Shown here piece after piece: positions 26,090 through 34,755 of a DNA stretch of 64,000 bases. Under the pieces are notes generated by a model, which saw only the letters and a program-made list of their open reading frames with translations, was not told the DNA's origin and made no database searches. The stretch is taken from positions 48,152-112,151 of the forward strand of contig NZ_NKHF01000001.1 of the NCBI RefSeq assembly GCF_002744175.1. Reading direction: 5' to 3'. The stretch is from Pseudoalteromonas piscicida. Lineage in GTDB: Bacteria > Pseudomonadota > Gammaproteobacteria > Enterobacterales > Alteromonadaceae. Position 1 is the stretch's first letter, and every line of letters starts with the position of its first letter. The position numbers and the translations under genes were made by a program.

Positions 26090-27892
26090 TCACTCTGGTG
26101 CAAACATAAATTCCGTTCCGGTCAAAATAATATGTAAACATGCTCCACCATGGGCTGGGCTTTGCATTTTTACCTCTCCTTTTAACTTTTGTGTGACTAA
26201 GTTATACACTATGCTTAAGCCAAGCCCCGTTCCGCCTGAGAACCGTTTAGAGGTCACAAATGGCTCGAAAATAACAGGCAAAAGCTCTTTATCTATTCCT
26301 GCACCATCATCTTTGAAATAGAAGTGAATATAATCATTGATAAGTACTGTCGATACAACAATATTTAACTTCTTCCCGTCAACCTTTGCATGCTTGATAC
26401 AGTTATTGATACAGTAGCCAACTACCTGACTAAATACCGACGGGTAACTGATCAGCTCAAGGTTATCAGGGATCTCCAGCTCAATTGAATACGCGTCCTG
26501 CGTGAGCTCAGACTGATAGCAATCAAATACATTCTTGACCAAGTTCTTAAGGTTAAATGCACTTTGCTCCTCAAACTCCCGATTCACAGCAACTAGCTTA
26601 AAATCATCCACTAAAGAGGCAGTGCGATGCAGGTTATTTTCTAACAAATACAGCGCAGCTTCTGCTTCAGTGATTAAGGTAGTTAACGTTTGCCTTTGTA
26701 ACTTGCCAAGCTCAAGTTGAGATTTTAGCGTTGCCACTTGCTCTTTCAGGTGTGATTGACTGGTGATCGCAACCCCAAGAGGTGTATTCAATTCGTGCGC
26801 AAACCCACTGACCATATTACCCAAGCTGGCCATTTTTGCTTCTTCGATCAAGCGTTGCTGCGCAGCACTAAGACGTGCCAACAGGGTTTCAATAAATGCC
26901 AACAAATCATCAAGCTGATGTCCAATTTGAGCAATCTCATCATTACCTTGTATGCCAACTCGCAAGCTAAAATCCTCTAGCTTTGCAACTTTCACCAACA
27001 CTTTATTAATCGCCAAAATATGCCGCGTTACCTTGCTATTTTGGTAGCTAAGCAGCATTAAAACGGCAATATTCATCAACACAATAAGGGTGAGGCCATA
27101 CAAAATGATATTTTCTTTACGTGTTTGGGCCTGTGCTTGAGTCCGCACAGACACTAACTCGAATTGGCTTCTTAGCTTTTGCTTTTCGGTGAATAGCTCT
27201 GCGCGTACGCCCTCACCATCGTTCAAGCCTAACTTTTTTAAAATCGCCACATAGTTAGCAAACCCTGCTTGATAACGCTCCAGTAGATTACTTACCTCTT
27301 CATCCATAGCGCTTTCAGCGATAAGTTGTTGGGCCTGCTTACTCAACTGTTCATGCAACTTCAGATAGCTGATGTCAGCTCTAAGTAAAAAATCTTTTTC
27401 TCTGCGGCGAAGCTCTAACACCACCACTTCTAGCGGCAAGTTAGCCTCGCCAGAAACACGATTTTGCAGCGCATGAGCACTGCGCCTAAACTCACCATAC
27501 ACACCTGAGTTTTCGTCATACCCTAACTGCTCATAAAGGCGAACTAGCTCCTCCAGTTTAGCGAAGTATGACTTGGAGAGATCATCTAGCTGTAGCAATA
27601 AAGGTAATAATTGCTCCTGATGAGCTAGTAAATTTAACAGGTTGCTAAAGCTGTCTTGATAGCTATATTTGAGCTGAGGAATGGTTGATGCGTATTCCTT
27701 TTTGGCTCGAATAAGCAGGTACTCTTCTTGATCCATGGTACGTTGCAAAGACGTTTGCACATGCTCAAGTTGAGCGGTTAACTGAGCAGTTTGACTCACT
27801 TCATAATACAAAAACCAACTCGTTAAAATAATCACCGATGCGGATGTAAGCGCAGCGATTTTAAAAAATAGAACGGACTGTTTTAGCTGCAC
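26090..27892 (-). CDS. Membrane sensor histidine kinase, orphan
   Basis: The 600-residue kinase has a membrane helix at residues 10-28, a long periplasmic helical region to about 265 and a second helix around 266-284. A HAMP-like stretch (VKVAKLEDFSLRV) and a coiled coil follow, then the phosphoacceptor SLGNMVSGFAHELNTPLG. The ATPase domain has the N box CINNCIKHA, G1 DDGAGID, F box FEPFVTSKR and G2 GGTGLGLSIVYNLV. It starts with GTG at 27892 after a GGGGGAT ribosome site. The helical sensor, with its REKDFLLR segment, resembles methyl-accepting-type sensors. No response regulator is adjacent, so the partner is unknown. Confidence 0.85.
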   Translation of the reverse strand: MQLKQSVLFFKIAALTSASVIILTSWFLYYEVSQTAQLTAQLEHVQTSLQRTMDQEEYLLIRAKKEYASTIPQLKYSYQDSFSNLLNLLAHQEQLLPLLLQLDDLSKSYFAKLEELVRLYEQLGYDENSGVYGEFRRSAHALQNRVSGEANLPLEVVVLELRRREKDFLLRADISYLKLHEQLSKQAQQLIAESAMDEEVSNLLERYQAGFANYVAILKKLGLNDGEGVRAELFTEKQKLRSQFELVSVRTQAQAQTRKENIILYGLTLIVLMNIAVLMLLSYQNSKVTRHILAINKVLVKVAKLEDFSLRVGIQGNDEIAQIGHQLDDLLAFIETLLARLSAAQQRLIEEAKMASLGNMVSGFAHELNTPLGVAITSQSHLKEQVATLKSQLELGKLQRQTLTTLITEAEAALYLLENNLHRTASLVDDFKLVAVNREFEEQSAFNLKNLVKNVFDCYQSELTQDAYSIELEIPDNLELISYPSVFSQVVGYCINNCIKHAKVDGKKLNIVVSTVLINDYIHFYFKDDGAGIDKELLPVIFEPFVTSKRFSGGTGLGLSIVYNLVTQKLKGEVKMQSPAHGGACLHIILTGTEFMFAPE

Positions 27893-27946
27893 GGTATCCC
27901 CCCCACTACTTTGCTTTATTAAAGCTTAGTACAGAACTGATTAGTT

Positions 27947-29323
27947 TTATTGTTCTGTCTCCAATACCTCACTAATTTTGCGTTGAGTCAAACTCTTATC
28001 GTAATACATGCTATGATCTGCCCGAGCCATCAGTTCAGACACGCTCTGTTGACTTGACTTAGGAAAGGCATAACCAATACTTGCCGAAATAGCGATTGAG
28101 TGCCGATTAACTTGCAGCGGTCGTTGAGCTATCTGGTGTTTGATATTTTGAATAATCGTTTTTACTTGTGCTTCTTCCGGGACTCGATGCAAAATAATAA
28201 TAAACTCATCCCCCCCTAAACGGGCAATGAAGTCATAAACACGAACAGAGTTCATTAAAATAGAAGTAACATGAAGCAATAGCTTATCCCCTACCTCGTG
28301 GCCAAACTTATCATTCACCTGTTTAAAGTTATTAAGATCAAGGTTTAGTAAAACAAACGAGGGGAGCTCCGAGCGGCCCAACAAGGTGTTGAGTTGCCGA
28401 ATTGCGTATCGACGGTTAGGTAATTTGGTTAGATCATCCTGTAGCGATGCGGTGTGCGCTAAATGATAAGCACGATACAATATTAATAATGACAAAAATA
28501 ATACCAAGGCAACCGTAAACACCAAAACCTGCGCTTGTTGTTTAGACTCTGTATATACACTTTCATCAATTTGATATTGTGCCCCAAGTTGCCACCCCCC
28601 AGAAGGTAACTTAATAGGAATGGCTAAATCTGGTGAATCAAATAGTGTGTTTGTACCAAAAAATACGTCTCCTTGGGCTGCTAGGCCATCTCGACCTCGA
28701 ATAGCTATGTTTACGTTTTCAAGCTCTTCCACCCCACTGTATTCAAGTAGCTTCTGATAATCTAAAACAACACTAATCGCGCCCCAGTAGCTCTCATTTT
28801 TTGGGTAATCTGAAAACACCGGAAACCTTGCTATCAAGGCTTCCCCTCCTTGCACTAACTGTAAAGGGCCAGCAATAAACACCTGCTTAGAGGTTCTCGC
28901 AAGCTCTACGGTTCTGAACTGTTCAGGGTTAGTACGAAAATCAAAACCAATCGCAGCCCGATTTCCTTCAACAGGATAAACATGACTAATAATATTATTG
29001 GGTGCAAGCCCCACATGACGGATAAGTGTAGATTTCTCAACCACTTTGGAAACAACTTGCGGCCAGTTCTCGACCGTAAATTTGGGGTCGATTGTTACAA
29101 AGGTCGCTAAGCTTTCTGCCAGATAGGTATCCATAAAAATGGCATTTTCGATTTTTGCCCGAACAAGCGAAATGTTAGACCTTACCGTTTCAATTCTTTC
29201 ACTGCTCTCTTGTACTACAATCGAGTGGGAGATCAGCTTTACCGCATAAAAAGTTAAACTCCAAAACACGATTGTAAACAGCGACAAAAGCATTACTGTT
29301 CGTTTTTCTACGGTGACCTTCAT
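27947..29323 (-). CDS. CHASE-domain diguanylate cyclase
   Basis: The 458-residue inner-membrane protein makes cyclic di-GMP. It has an N-terminal membrane helix, a periplasmic CHASE sensor (around residues 60-220, with HVYPVEGNRAAIGFD and IAGPLQLVQGGEALIARFP), a second helix near 265-285, and a GGDEF domain. The active site is intact (LGGDEF). The inhibitory I-site RVYD lies five residues before it, so product feedback is expected. DDLTKLPNRR opens the domain. It sits 54 bases upstream of the histidine kinase gene in the same direction, suggesting a shared signalling unit, though nothing in sequence links the two mechanistically. Confidence 0.9.
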   Translation of the reverse strand: MKVTVEKRTVMLLSLFTIVFWSLTFYAVKLISHSIVVQESSERIETVRSNISLVRAKIENAIFMDTYLAESLATFVTIDPKFTVENWPQVVSKVVEKSTLIRHVGLAPNNIISHVYPVEGNRAAIGFDFRTNPEQFRTVELARTSKQVFIAGPLQLVQGGEALIARFPVFSDYPKNESYWGAISVVLDYQKLLEYSGVEELENVNIAIRGRDGLAAQGDVFFGTNTLFDSPDLAIPIKLPSGGWQLGAQYQIDESVYTESKQQAQVLVFTVALVLFLSLLILYRAYHLAHTASLQDDLTKLPNRRYAIRQLNTLLGRSELPSFVLLNLDLNNFKQVNDKFGHEVGDKLLLHVTSILMNSVRVYDFIARLGGDEFIIILHRVPEEAQVKTIIQNIKHQIAQRPLQVNRHSIAISASIGYAFPKSSQQSVSELMARADHSMYYDKSLTQRKISEVLETEQ

Positions 29324-29514
29324 CGCCTCTCATACCTAAAAAAGCCTACAATTAAGATTTACAATAAACCAGATTAATTACAAAAGCATAGGTAATTTAC
29401 CGAAAACCGCCAGTTTTGCTCATGATGAAACTGTATTTGGTTGCAAAACCCCCCAAAGTAGAATTGACCATGCGTTGCTTGCTAGCAAAGCCTAAGTAGA
29501 TTATTGGTAGCAGA

Positions 29515-29583
29515 AAACTCTAGACATAAAAAAACCCCTGCTAAAAAGCAAGGGTTGTAAAAAGTGGTACCAGTGGGCGGACT
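29515..29583 (-). repeat. Partial duplicate of tRNA-Leu 3' end with terminator (tRNA remnant)
   Basis: This stretch repeats 29656-29724 at an offset of exactly 141 bases. Shared parts are AAACTCTAGACATAAAAAAA with CCCC, a terminator-type hairpin with a different stem, and AAAAGTGGTACCAGTGGGCG followed by GACT. The last part is the 3' acceptor arm and CCA of the tRNA-Leu; the matching 5' three-quarters of a tRNA is missing at 29584-29655. It looks like a decayed second tRNA gene, or a leftover 3' duplication of the kind integrating elements leave. Confidence 0.7.
29527..29556 (-). terminator. Terminator of the tRNA remnant copy
   Basis: AACCCCTGC and GCAAGGGTT form a stem with one mismatch, followed on the minus strand by a U-run. 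It is homologous in position, but not in stem sequence, to the tRNA-Leu terminator 141 bases to the right. Confidence 0.6.
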
Positions 29584-29667
29584 CTTAACCTGTATTAGCG
29601 CCACCTGCGTGGCGTCCAAGTCCGACTCCACAAACTCAAGATATTCCTAACTCACAAACTCTAGACA

Positions 29668-29697
29668 TAAAAAAACCCCAACCAAACGGTTAGGGTT
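29668..29697 (-). terminator. Terminator of tRNA-Leu
   Basis: AACCCTAACC-GTTT-GGTTGGGGTT read on the minus strand forms a near-perfect 10-bp stem followed by a U-run, starting nine bases after the tRNA CCA end. Confidence 0.85.
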
Positions 29698-29705
29698 ATA
29701 AAAAG

Positions 29706-29790
29706 TGGTACCAGTGGGCGGACTTGAACCGCCACGCCCGAAGGCAACGGATTTTGAATCCGTCATGTCTACCAATTCCATCACACTGGC
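29706..29790 (-). tRNA. tRNA-Leu, anticodon CAA
   Basis: Read on the minus strand, an 85-nt cloverleaf folds with acceptor arms GCCAGTG and CACTGGT (ending ACCA, with CCA encoded). The D loop carries TTGGTAGACA, and the anticodon stem-loop is ACGGA-TTCAAAA-TCCGT with anticodon CAA. The long variable arm TGCCTTCGGGCGT is typical of class II tRNAs, and the T arm is GGCGG-TTCAAGT-CCGCC. It reads UUG codons. It has its own promoter and terminator. No other intact tRNA is seen in the window. Confidence 0.96.
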
Positions 29791-30108
29791 ATAATTTTTC
29801 TTTCATCTTCTAAAACAAGAGAAAATAAAGAAAAACCACTTTGAGCTCAGGCTTTTTGTTATATGCCCTCGTCTCTATGCTTTGCATTATACAAAGGCGA
29901 TGCAGAACGGCAAGTAATTTTTTTGCAATCATGGGTTAACTGCTTGTTATTTGCGCACAAGGCACTAAATTCCCCTCAAAAGCTCACTTTATTGTTGTTA
30001 AAACGACAGCGACAAGGTGTTGCTTATCCATCGCTTAACGTAATTCAGTAAACGTTTTATCGGTTTATGTGTAAAATACACCGCAATCTTGTAATTATGA
30101 GAGTTGAT
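29791..30108. other. Intergenic region upstream of tRNA-Leu and the RDD gene
   Basis: This 318-base gap carries the tRNA promoter on the minus strand and presumably the promoter of the RDD gene on the plus strand. An open frame of 62 codons at 29863-30051 has no ribosome site or family resemblance and covers the tRNA promoter, so I do not call it. No repeat or RNA structure of note is seen. Confidence 0.6.
29886..29913 (-). promoter_or_regulatory. Predicted sigma70 promoter for tRNA-Leu
   Basis: On the minus strand, TTGCCG (-35) and a perfect TATAAT (-10) are separated by 16 bases, about 90 bases upstream of the mature tRNA 5' end. The -10 hexamer is exact and the -35 matches four of six positions. 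A leader of about 90 nt, removed by processing, would be implied. Confidence 0.5.
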
Positions 30109-30606
30109 ATGTCTAATTTCGCCCCTGCGACTTTCACTCGTCGCTTGGCTTCGCTTATTTACGACAGTTTAGTCGTCATCGCGTTCGCAATGCTTACTAC
30201 CGTTGTGTTTCTGCTGGTTGTGAATGGATTAATTTCATTTGATGTTCTTTCTTTGGGTGAGCATGAAGATGTATCCGCCTTAATCCAAGCGGACCCTATT
30301 TTATACACAGTGCGAACTGTTCTACTCATTGTGGTATCTGTGCTGTTTTTTGCTTATTTTTGGACTAAGAGCGGCCAAACTATTGGTATGCGAGCGTGGC
30401 GTTTAAAAGTGCAAACACCGAATGGTCAGCTATTAACTTGGCCTAAAGCAATCTCACGAAGCTTATGTGCCTTACTGGGCCTTGGAAACCTACTTGTCCT
30501 TGTCGACTTTAAGAAGAAAAGATCGCTACAAGATTTACTCTGCGGTACGGAGGTTATCGTATTAAGTAAAGAAGAAAACAAAAAGGTATACAACAGCTTG
30601 GACTGA
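30109..30606 (+). CDS. RDD family membrane protein
   Basis: The 165-residue protein starts MSNFAPATFTRRLASLIYDS, which contains the R-D-type opening of RDD proteins (RRLASLIYD). It has three hydrophobic segments: about residues 20-43, 68-92 and a weaker one around 120-140. The conserved TIGMRAWRLKVQ and KKRSLQDLLCGT occur in the expected order. The family is found across bacteria and is proposed to be transport-related, without a firm function. I choose ATG 30109; upstream in-frame ATGs at 30097 and 30067 would add non-conserved residues. It is convergent with lptG. Confidence 0.85.
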   Translation: MSNFAPATFTRRLASLIYDSLVVIAFAMLTTVVFLLVVNGLISFDVLSLGEHEDVSALIQADPILYTVRTVLLIVVSVLFFAYFWTKSGQTIGMRAWRLKVQTPNGQLLTWPKAISRSLCALLGLGNLLVLVDFKKKRSLQDLLCGTEVIVLSKEENKKVYNSLD

Positions 30607-30646
30607 GTTTTCGCTCAGTAACAATCGTTATTCTGCATGCAAAAAG

Positions 30647-30673
30647 ATATAGGCCTCATATGAAGGCCTATAT
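30647..30673. terminator. Perfect hairpin between the RDD gene and lptG
   Basis: ATATAGGCCT-CATATGA-AGGCCTATAT is a perfect 10-bp stem lying 41 bases after the RDD stop and before the convergent lptG end. A smaller hairpin ACTGAG-TTTTCG-CTCAGT lies at the RDD stop, and a third AGGCCT half-site occurs at 30685. The T-rich flank is short, so terminator strength is uncertain. Confidence 0.55.
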
Positions 30674-30713
30674 TTATAGCTAATAGGCCTTCAAAAGGTT
30701 ATACCAATCCGCA

Positions 30714-30738
30714 TTAATACCTGCTCAATTTGAGGGAG
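30714..30738 (+). repeat. Dispersed palindromic repeat, copy 1
   Basis: A 25-base segment starting TTAATACCTGC and containing the 11-base palindrome CTCAATTTGAG (read as CTCAAATTGAG on the other strand) recurs at 51137-51161 in opposite orientation with 24 of 25 bases identical. TTATACCAAT lies 15 bases to its left, and the same ten bases occur beside the second copy. It sits 10 bases from the lptG stop. Confidence 0.65.
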
Positions 30739-30748
30739 CGAATTAGCA

Positions 30749-31816
30749 TTAATTTTGTTTTTTTAATAGATGTATCGCCAACCCGATAAACAATAAACTC
30801 GGCATCAGCGCCCCGACAACTGGCGGCACTTGATATACCATGACGATGGGACCAAAAATTTCATTACTCAAATGAAATGCCAGACCTGTGACCACCCCCA
30901 TAATAATTCGAGCTCCCATACTTACCGTTCTGAGCGGCCCAAAAATAAATGAAAGGGCCACTAACAACATCACACCAATTGTCATTGGTTGCATCACCTT
31001 GCGCCACAGCGCTAGCTCGTAGCTACTAGAGTCCTGTTCATTTTGCTTTAAATACGCCAAGAAAGACCAAAGGCCTGTAAAAGACAATGCATCGGGCTCA
31101 ACAGACACCACACCCAATCTATCTTCACTTAACTCTGATTCATATAACATTGACTTAGAATAATGAGTGGTAATTTGCTCCTGACCAATCAGTACCTCTT
31201 CGACGTCTTGAAGTTGCCAACCATTAGCAGCCCCCTGCGCCGATTGCGCTCTTACAATTTTCGCAAGGGTTAACGTATCATCAAAGTAATAAATGGCGAT
31301 ATCTTTGAGTTTGCCGCTTTTTTCTACATTGCCGATGTTAATAAAATTGCTACCATCTTTAGCCCAAACCCCACGCTGTGCGCTGTAGACCTCACCACCA
31401 TATATAGCCTCGTTTTTGAGCCTTTTTGCTGTTTGCTCTGCTTTTGGTGCGCCCCATTCTCCTAGCGCCATCATCAACAGCGCCAGCACCACAGCGGTTT
31501 TCATCACCGACATAATAATTTGTAAGCGCGACCATCCCGCCGCCTGCATAACAATGAGCTCACTACTTGAGGCCAATGCTCCAAGACCAATTAAGCCGCC
31601 AATCAAGGCAGCCATTGGGAAAAACACCACGACATCGCTTGGCATGCTGTAAATGGTGTAAAGCATCGCGCCTAGTAGGTCATAGCTACCACGACCAACA
31701 GAGCGCAACTGCTCAATAAATTTAATGAGTGTATTGATCCCCACAAACACCAATAGTGCAAAACCGGTGGTTTGCAAGATGCTGCGGCCTAAATACCAAT
31801 CGAGTGTTTTCATCAT
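30749..31816 (-). CDS. lptG: LPS export permease LptG
   Basis: LptG is one of two inner-membrane permeases of the LptB2FG complex that extracts LPS from the membrane. The protein of about 355 residues has an N-terminal pair of membrane segments, a periplasmic beta-jellyroll domain (around residues 120-260), and four more segments, ending GALMPSLLFIGLAIHLLKK. RSVGRGSYDLLGAMLYTIYS and the PSDVVVFFPMAALIGGLIGL helix match LptG. The ATG at 31816 overlaps the lptF stop as ATGA; a second ATG at 31813 is also possible. Confidence 0.94.
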   Translation of the reverse strand: MMKTLDWYLGRSILQTTGFALLVFVGINTLIKFIEQLRSVGRGSYDLLGAMLYTIYSMPSDVVVFFPMAALIGGLIGLGALASSSELIVMQAAGWSRLQIIMSVMKTAVVLALLMMALGEWGAPKAEQTAKRLKNEAIYGGEVYSAQRGVWAKDGSNFINIGNVEKSGKLKDIAIYYFDDTLTLAKIVRAQSAQGAANGWQLQDVEEVLIGQEQITTHYSKSMLYESELSEDRLGVVSVEPDALSFTGLWSFLAYLKQNEQDSSSYELALWRKVMQPMTIGVMLLVALSFIFGPLRTVSMGARIIMGVVTGLAFHLSNEIFGPIVMVYQVPPVVGALMPSLLFIGLAIHLLKKQN

Positions 31817-32925
31817 GCTGCCGTCTCCCGTTTCATAAATATAGAACGGACCCACACACCAAAAGGCCTACCTTTCGCAATCAAATAAACGCCGATAAAC
31901 AAGACACTTAAATGGATCCACCAAAGTCCCACGGAAGCTGGCACTTTTTCTTCGGCAAGTAAAAATTTACCGGCATTGAGCAAAATGAAATAACCTAAGT
32001 ACAAAGTAATGGCTGGTACTAACTTAGCAAATTTACCTTGTCTTGGATTTACCACGCTCAATGGCACAGCGAGTAAAGTAAGTAGTAAAATAGAGATTGG
32101 CACAGACAACCTCAGCTGAAACTGGGCTCTGGATTCTGGCGTATCCATTTCTAATAACTGTAAACTTGGGATCGCTTCAAGCTTTCGGCGCTGATGTTCA
32201 ATTTCTTGTTCTTTAATTTGGACTTGGTAAGTGCCAAACTCGGTGCGATTCAAGGCTTGACTAAACCCGTCGGTTTCATAGCGTTTGCCTTCGTGAAGCA
32301 GGAGCTGCTGCTCACCACTATCTAGTTCAATCACTTCCCCTTTTTGGGCGTAAACTAATCGTGCGGCCTGATTTGAGTCTTGCTCTGGCAGCTGCGCTAC
32401 AAACACTTTATCAAGCTCCCTGCCTTGCTCACTGATCCCATGAACAAACACCACGGCTTTTTCGTTACCTGTTTGCTGAAATCGACCCGCCCTTAAAGTC
32501 GACAGACCAGACTCTGCATCGGCCTGCTCTTTCAGCTGATATTCTTTTTCACTCGCCCACGGAGCAATGTACATACTTACACAAGCGGCAAGTAAGGCAA
32601 AACAAACACTAGAGACGAGCGTCACCCTAACGACATACCATTCACTTACGCCGCAAGCCCTGAGCACGGTCATTTCACTGTCAGCATAAATACGACTGTA
32701 GGCCAGAATGATCCCAAGAAAAAGGCTGAGAGGTAAAATATAACCGGCAAGCTGTGGCAATTTTAATGCAAGCATAGCAAGCACTAACTTACCCGGTATA
32801 CTCCCTTCAGACGCAGAGCTCAGAATGAGTACAAACTTTTGTGACAAAAAAATTGTCATTAAGGTGAGAAAAACCGCAATCTGAGATTTTAGTACTTCAC
32901 CCGTTAAATAGCGGAAAATAAGCAA
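31813..32925 (-). CDS. lptF: LPS export permease LptF
   Basis: LptF pairs with LptG in the LPS transporter. The 370-residue protein starts MLIFRYLTGEVLKSQIAVFL, followed by FILPLSLFLG-like GYILPLSLFLGIILAYSRIY and MTVLRACGVSEWYV, the LptF coupling-helix region that contacts LptB. A periplasmic domain and four C-terminal membrane segments follow (SVPISILLLTLLAVPLSVVN). It is transcribed divergently from pepA, the standard gamma-proteobacterial arrangement, and overlaps lptG. Confidence 0.95.
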   Translation of the reverse strand: MLIFRYLTGEVLKSQIAVFLTLMTIFLSQKFVLILSSASEGSIPGKLVLAMLALKLPQLAGYILPLSLFLGIILAYSRIYADSEMTVLRACGVSEWYVVRVTLVSSVCFALLAACVSMYIAPWASEKEYQLKEQADAESGLSTLRAGRFQQTGNEKAVVFVHGISEQGRELDKVFVAQLPEQDSNQAARLVYAQKGEVIELDSGEQQLLLHEGKRYETDGFSQALNRTEFGTYQVQIKEQEIEHQRRKLEAIPSLQLLEMDTPESRAQFQLRLSVPISILLLTLLAVPLSVVNPRQGKFAKLVPAITLYLGYFILLNAGKFLLAEEKVPASVGLWWIHLSVLFIGVYLIAKGRPFGVWVRSIFMKRETAA

Positions 32926-33121
32926 TGTTCGTCCCTATAAAACGTCTCGTTTCACTGGAATAGTGGGAAAAATTGAGTAAACTGATTATTTTAGTCACTT
33001 TATTATATGTCAATGCGCCAGAATATCCTACCTAAGGTTAAAGCATATTCATGACTTTAATGTAGGAAAGTGTGTTGGCATCAAAAGTTCAAAAAGACAT
33101 GACAAAGACTCAGGAGTCGCA

Positions 33122-34633
33122 ATGGAATTCAGCGTTAAAAGTGGTAGTCCAGAGAAACAGCGCAGCGCATGTATTGTTGTTGGTGTATACGAGCCACGCC
33201 GTCTCTCACCAATCGGTGAACAGCTGGATAAAATAAGCGAAGGCTATATCTCAAACTTACTCAGACGTGGTGACCTTGAAGGCAAACCAGGACAAGTGTT
33301 GCTACTGCACCATGTACCAAACGTATTAAGCGAACGTGTTTTATTAGTTGGCTGTGGTAAGGAAAGAGAGTTAGACGATAAACAATATAAACAAATTATC
33401 TCAAAAACCATCAATACCTTAAACGAAACAGGCTCAATGGAAGCCGTATGCTTCTTAACCGAACAGCACGTTAAAGGTCGCGATACCTATTGGAAAGTTC
33501 GTCAAGCCGTAGAAACCACGCAAGATTGTTTGTACACCTTTAATCAATTAAAAAGTAAAAAGAGCGAAGCAAGACGCCCACTTCGTAAGATTGTGTTCAA
33601 CGTACCAACGCGCCGTGAGCTAACCATTGGTGAAAGCGCCATTGAGCACGGCTTGGCTATTGCTGCCGGTAGTAAAGTTTGTAAAGACGTTGCCAACATG
33701 CCACCAAACATCTGCAATCCTCGCTATTTAGGTGAGCAAGCTCAACAACTTGCCGAAAACTTTGACAACGTTACCGTTAACCTCGTTGGCGAACAGGAAA
33801 TGGAAGAGCTAGGTATGCACTCTTACCTTGCTGTAGGCCGTGGAAGCCGTAATGAATCGGTGATGTCGGTGATCCACTACAATGGTGGTGACGAAGGCCA
33901 AGCGCCCATTGTATTCGTTGGTAAAGGGCTAACCTTTGACTCTGGCGGTATTTCAATCAAGCCTGGCGAAGCCATGGATGAGATGAAATACGATATGGGT
34001 GGTGCTGCGGGTGTGCTTGGTTTAATGCGCGCTGTAGTACAAATGCAACTGCCACTTAACGTGATTGGCGTATTAGCCGGCTGTGAAAATATGCCTGGCG
34101 GAGACGCTTACCGCCCAGGTGATATTTTAACTACCATGTCGGGGCAAACTGTTGAGGTGCTTAATACAGACGCAGAAGGCCGTCTTGTGTTATGTGACGC
34201 GCTTACTTATGTTGAGGCGTTCGAGCCTGAGACAGTTGTCGATGTTGCAACGCTCACAGGTGCTTGTATTGTTGCACTTGGCAGCCATGCCACAGGGCTA
34301 TTATCAAATCATAACCCACTGGCTCATGATTTGTTAAAAGCGTCGGAGCAAAGTGGCGACAGAGCATGGCAGTTACCGCTTTGGGATGACTATCAAGAGC
34401 AACTAGAGAGCCCATTTGCTGACTTCACCAATCTAGGTGGCCGTGCAGCTGGCACCATTACAGCTGCTTGCTTCTTGTCTAAGTTTACTAAAAAGTATAA
34501 CTGGGCCCACTTAGATATCGCAGGTACTGCTTGGCGCAGTGGCAAAAACAAAGGTGCAACAGGCCGCCCAGTACCAATGTTAATGCAATACCTGCTTAAC
34601 CGTGCTGATATCACAGACGCACAGCAAGACTAA
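33122..34633 (+). CDS. pepA: Leucyl aminopeptidase A
   Basis: PepA is a hexameric di-metal M17 aminopeptidase; in E. coli it also binds DNA in Xer recombination and car regulation. The 503-residue protein contains the metal-binding core [17 protein letters not shown], the family signature [10 protein letters not shown], and a C-terminal [16 protein letters not shown] segment. The length equals that of E. coli PepA. AGGAG lies seven bases before the ATG. The gene sits between lptF and holC-valS as usual. Confidence 0.96.
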   Translation: MEFSVKSGSPEKQRSACIVVGVYEPRRLSPIGEQLDKISEGYISNLLRRGDLEGKPGQVLLLHHVPNVLSERVLLVGCGKERELDDKQYKQIISKTINTLNETGSMEAVCFLTEQHVKGRDTYWKVRQAVETTQDCLYTFNQLKSKKSEARRPLRKIVFNVPTRRELTIGESAIEHGLAIAAGSKVCKDVANMPPNICNPRYLGEQAQQLAENFDNVTVNLVGEQEMEELGMHSYLAVGRGSRNESVMSVIHYNGGDEGQAPIVFVGKGLTFDSGGISIKPGEAMDEMKYDMGGAAGVLGLMRAVVQMQLPLNVIGVLAGCENMPGGDAYRPGDILTTMSGQTVEVLNTDAEGRLVLCDALTYVEAFEPETVVDVATLTGACIVALGSHATGLLSNHNPLAHDLLKASEQSGDRAWQLPLWDDYQEQLESPFADFTNLGGRAAGTITAACFLSKFTKKYNWAHLDIAGTAWRSGKNKGATGRPVPMLMQYLLNRADITDAQQD

Positions 34634-34664
34634 CCGTCGAGGTCGCGAGACTTAATAACCTAAG

Positions 34665-34687
34665 TCGCGACATAAAGTCGCTGCTAC
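34665..34687 (-). repeat. REP-like hairpin A
   Basis: On the minus strand the 23 bases read GTAG-CA-GCGAC-TTTAT-GTCGC-GA, a GTAG tetranucleotide and a perfect 5-bp stem with a TTTAT loop. An identical copy is at 52546-52568. Confidence 0.8.
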
Positions 34688-34705
34688 ACAAGGTTAACCC
34701 AAACC

Positions 34706-34728
34706 GTAGCAGCGGGTTTACCCCGCGA
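34706..34728 (+). repeat. REP-like hairpin B
   Basis: The 23 bases read GTAG-CA-GCGGG-TTTAC-CCCGC-GA. The frame is the same as hairpin A but the stem differs and stays perfectly paired. A and B face each other head to head (GTAG ends inward) across 18 bases. Confidence 0.8.
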
Positions 34729-34734
34729 CTCTAT

Positions 34735-34755
34735 CCCGCGTCTACTCGCGGCTAC
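34735..34755 (-). repeat. Divergent REP-like hairpin C
   Basis: On the minus strand: GTAG, then CCGCG-AGTAGA-CGCGG. It keeps GTAG and a perfect 5-bp stem but has a different loop and spacing, so it is either a diverged member or a second class. Confidence 0.5.

Noticed and set aside
29863..30051. 62-codon open frame in the gap before the RDD gene
   Set aside because: There is no ribosome site or family resemblance, and it overlaps the predicted tRNA-Leu promoter on the other strand.
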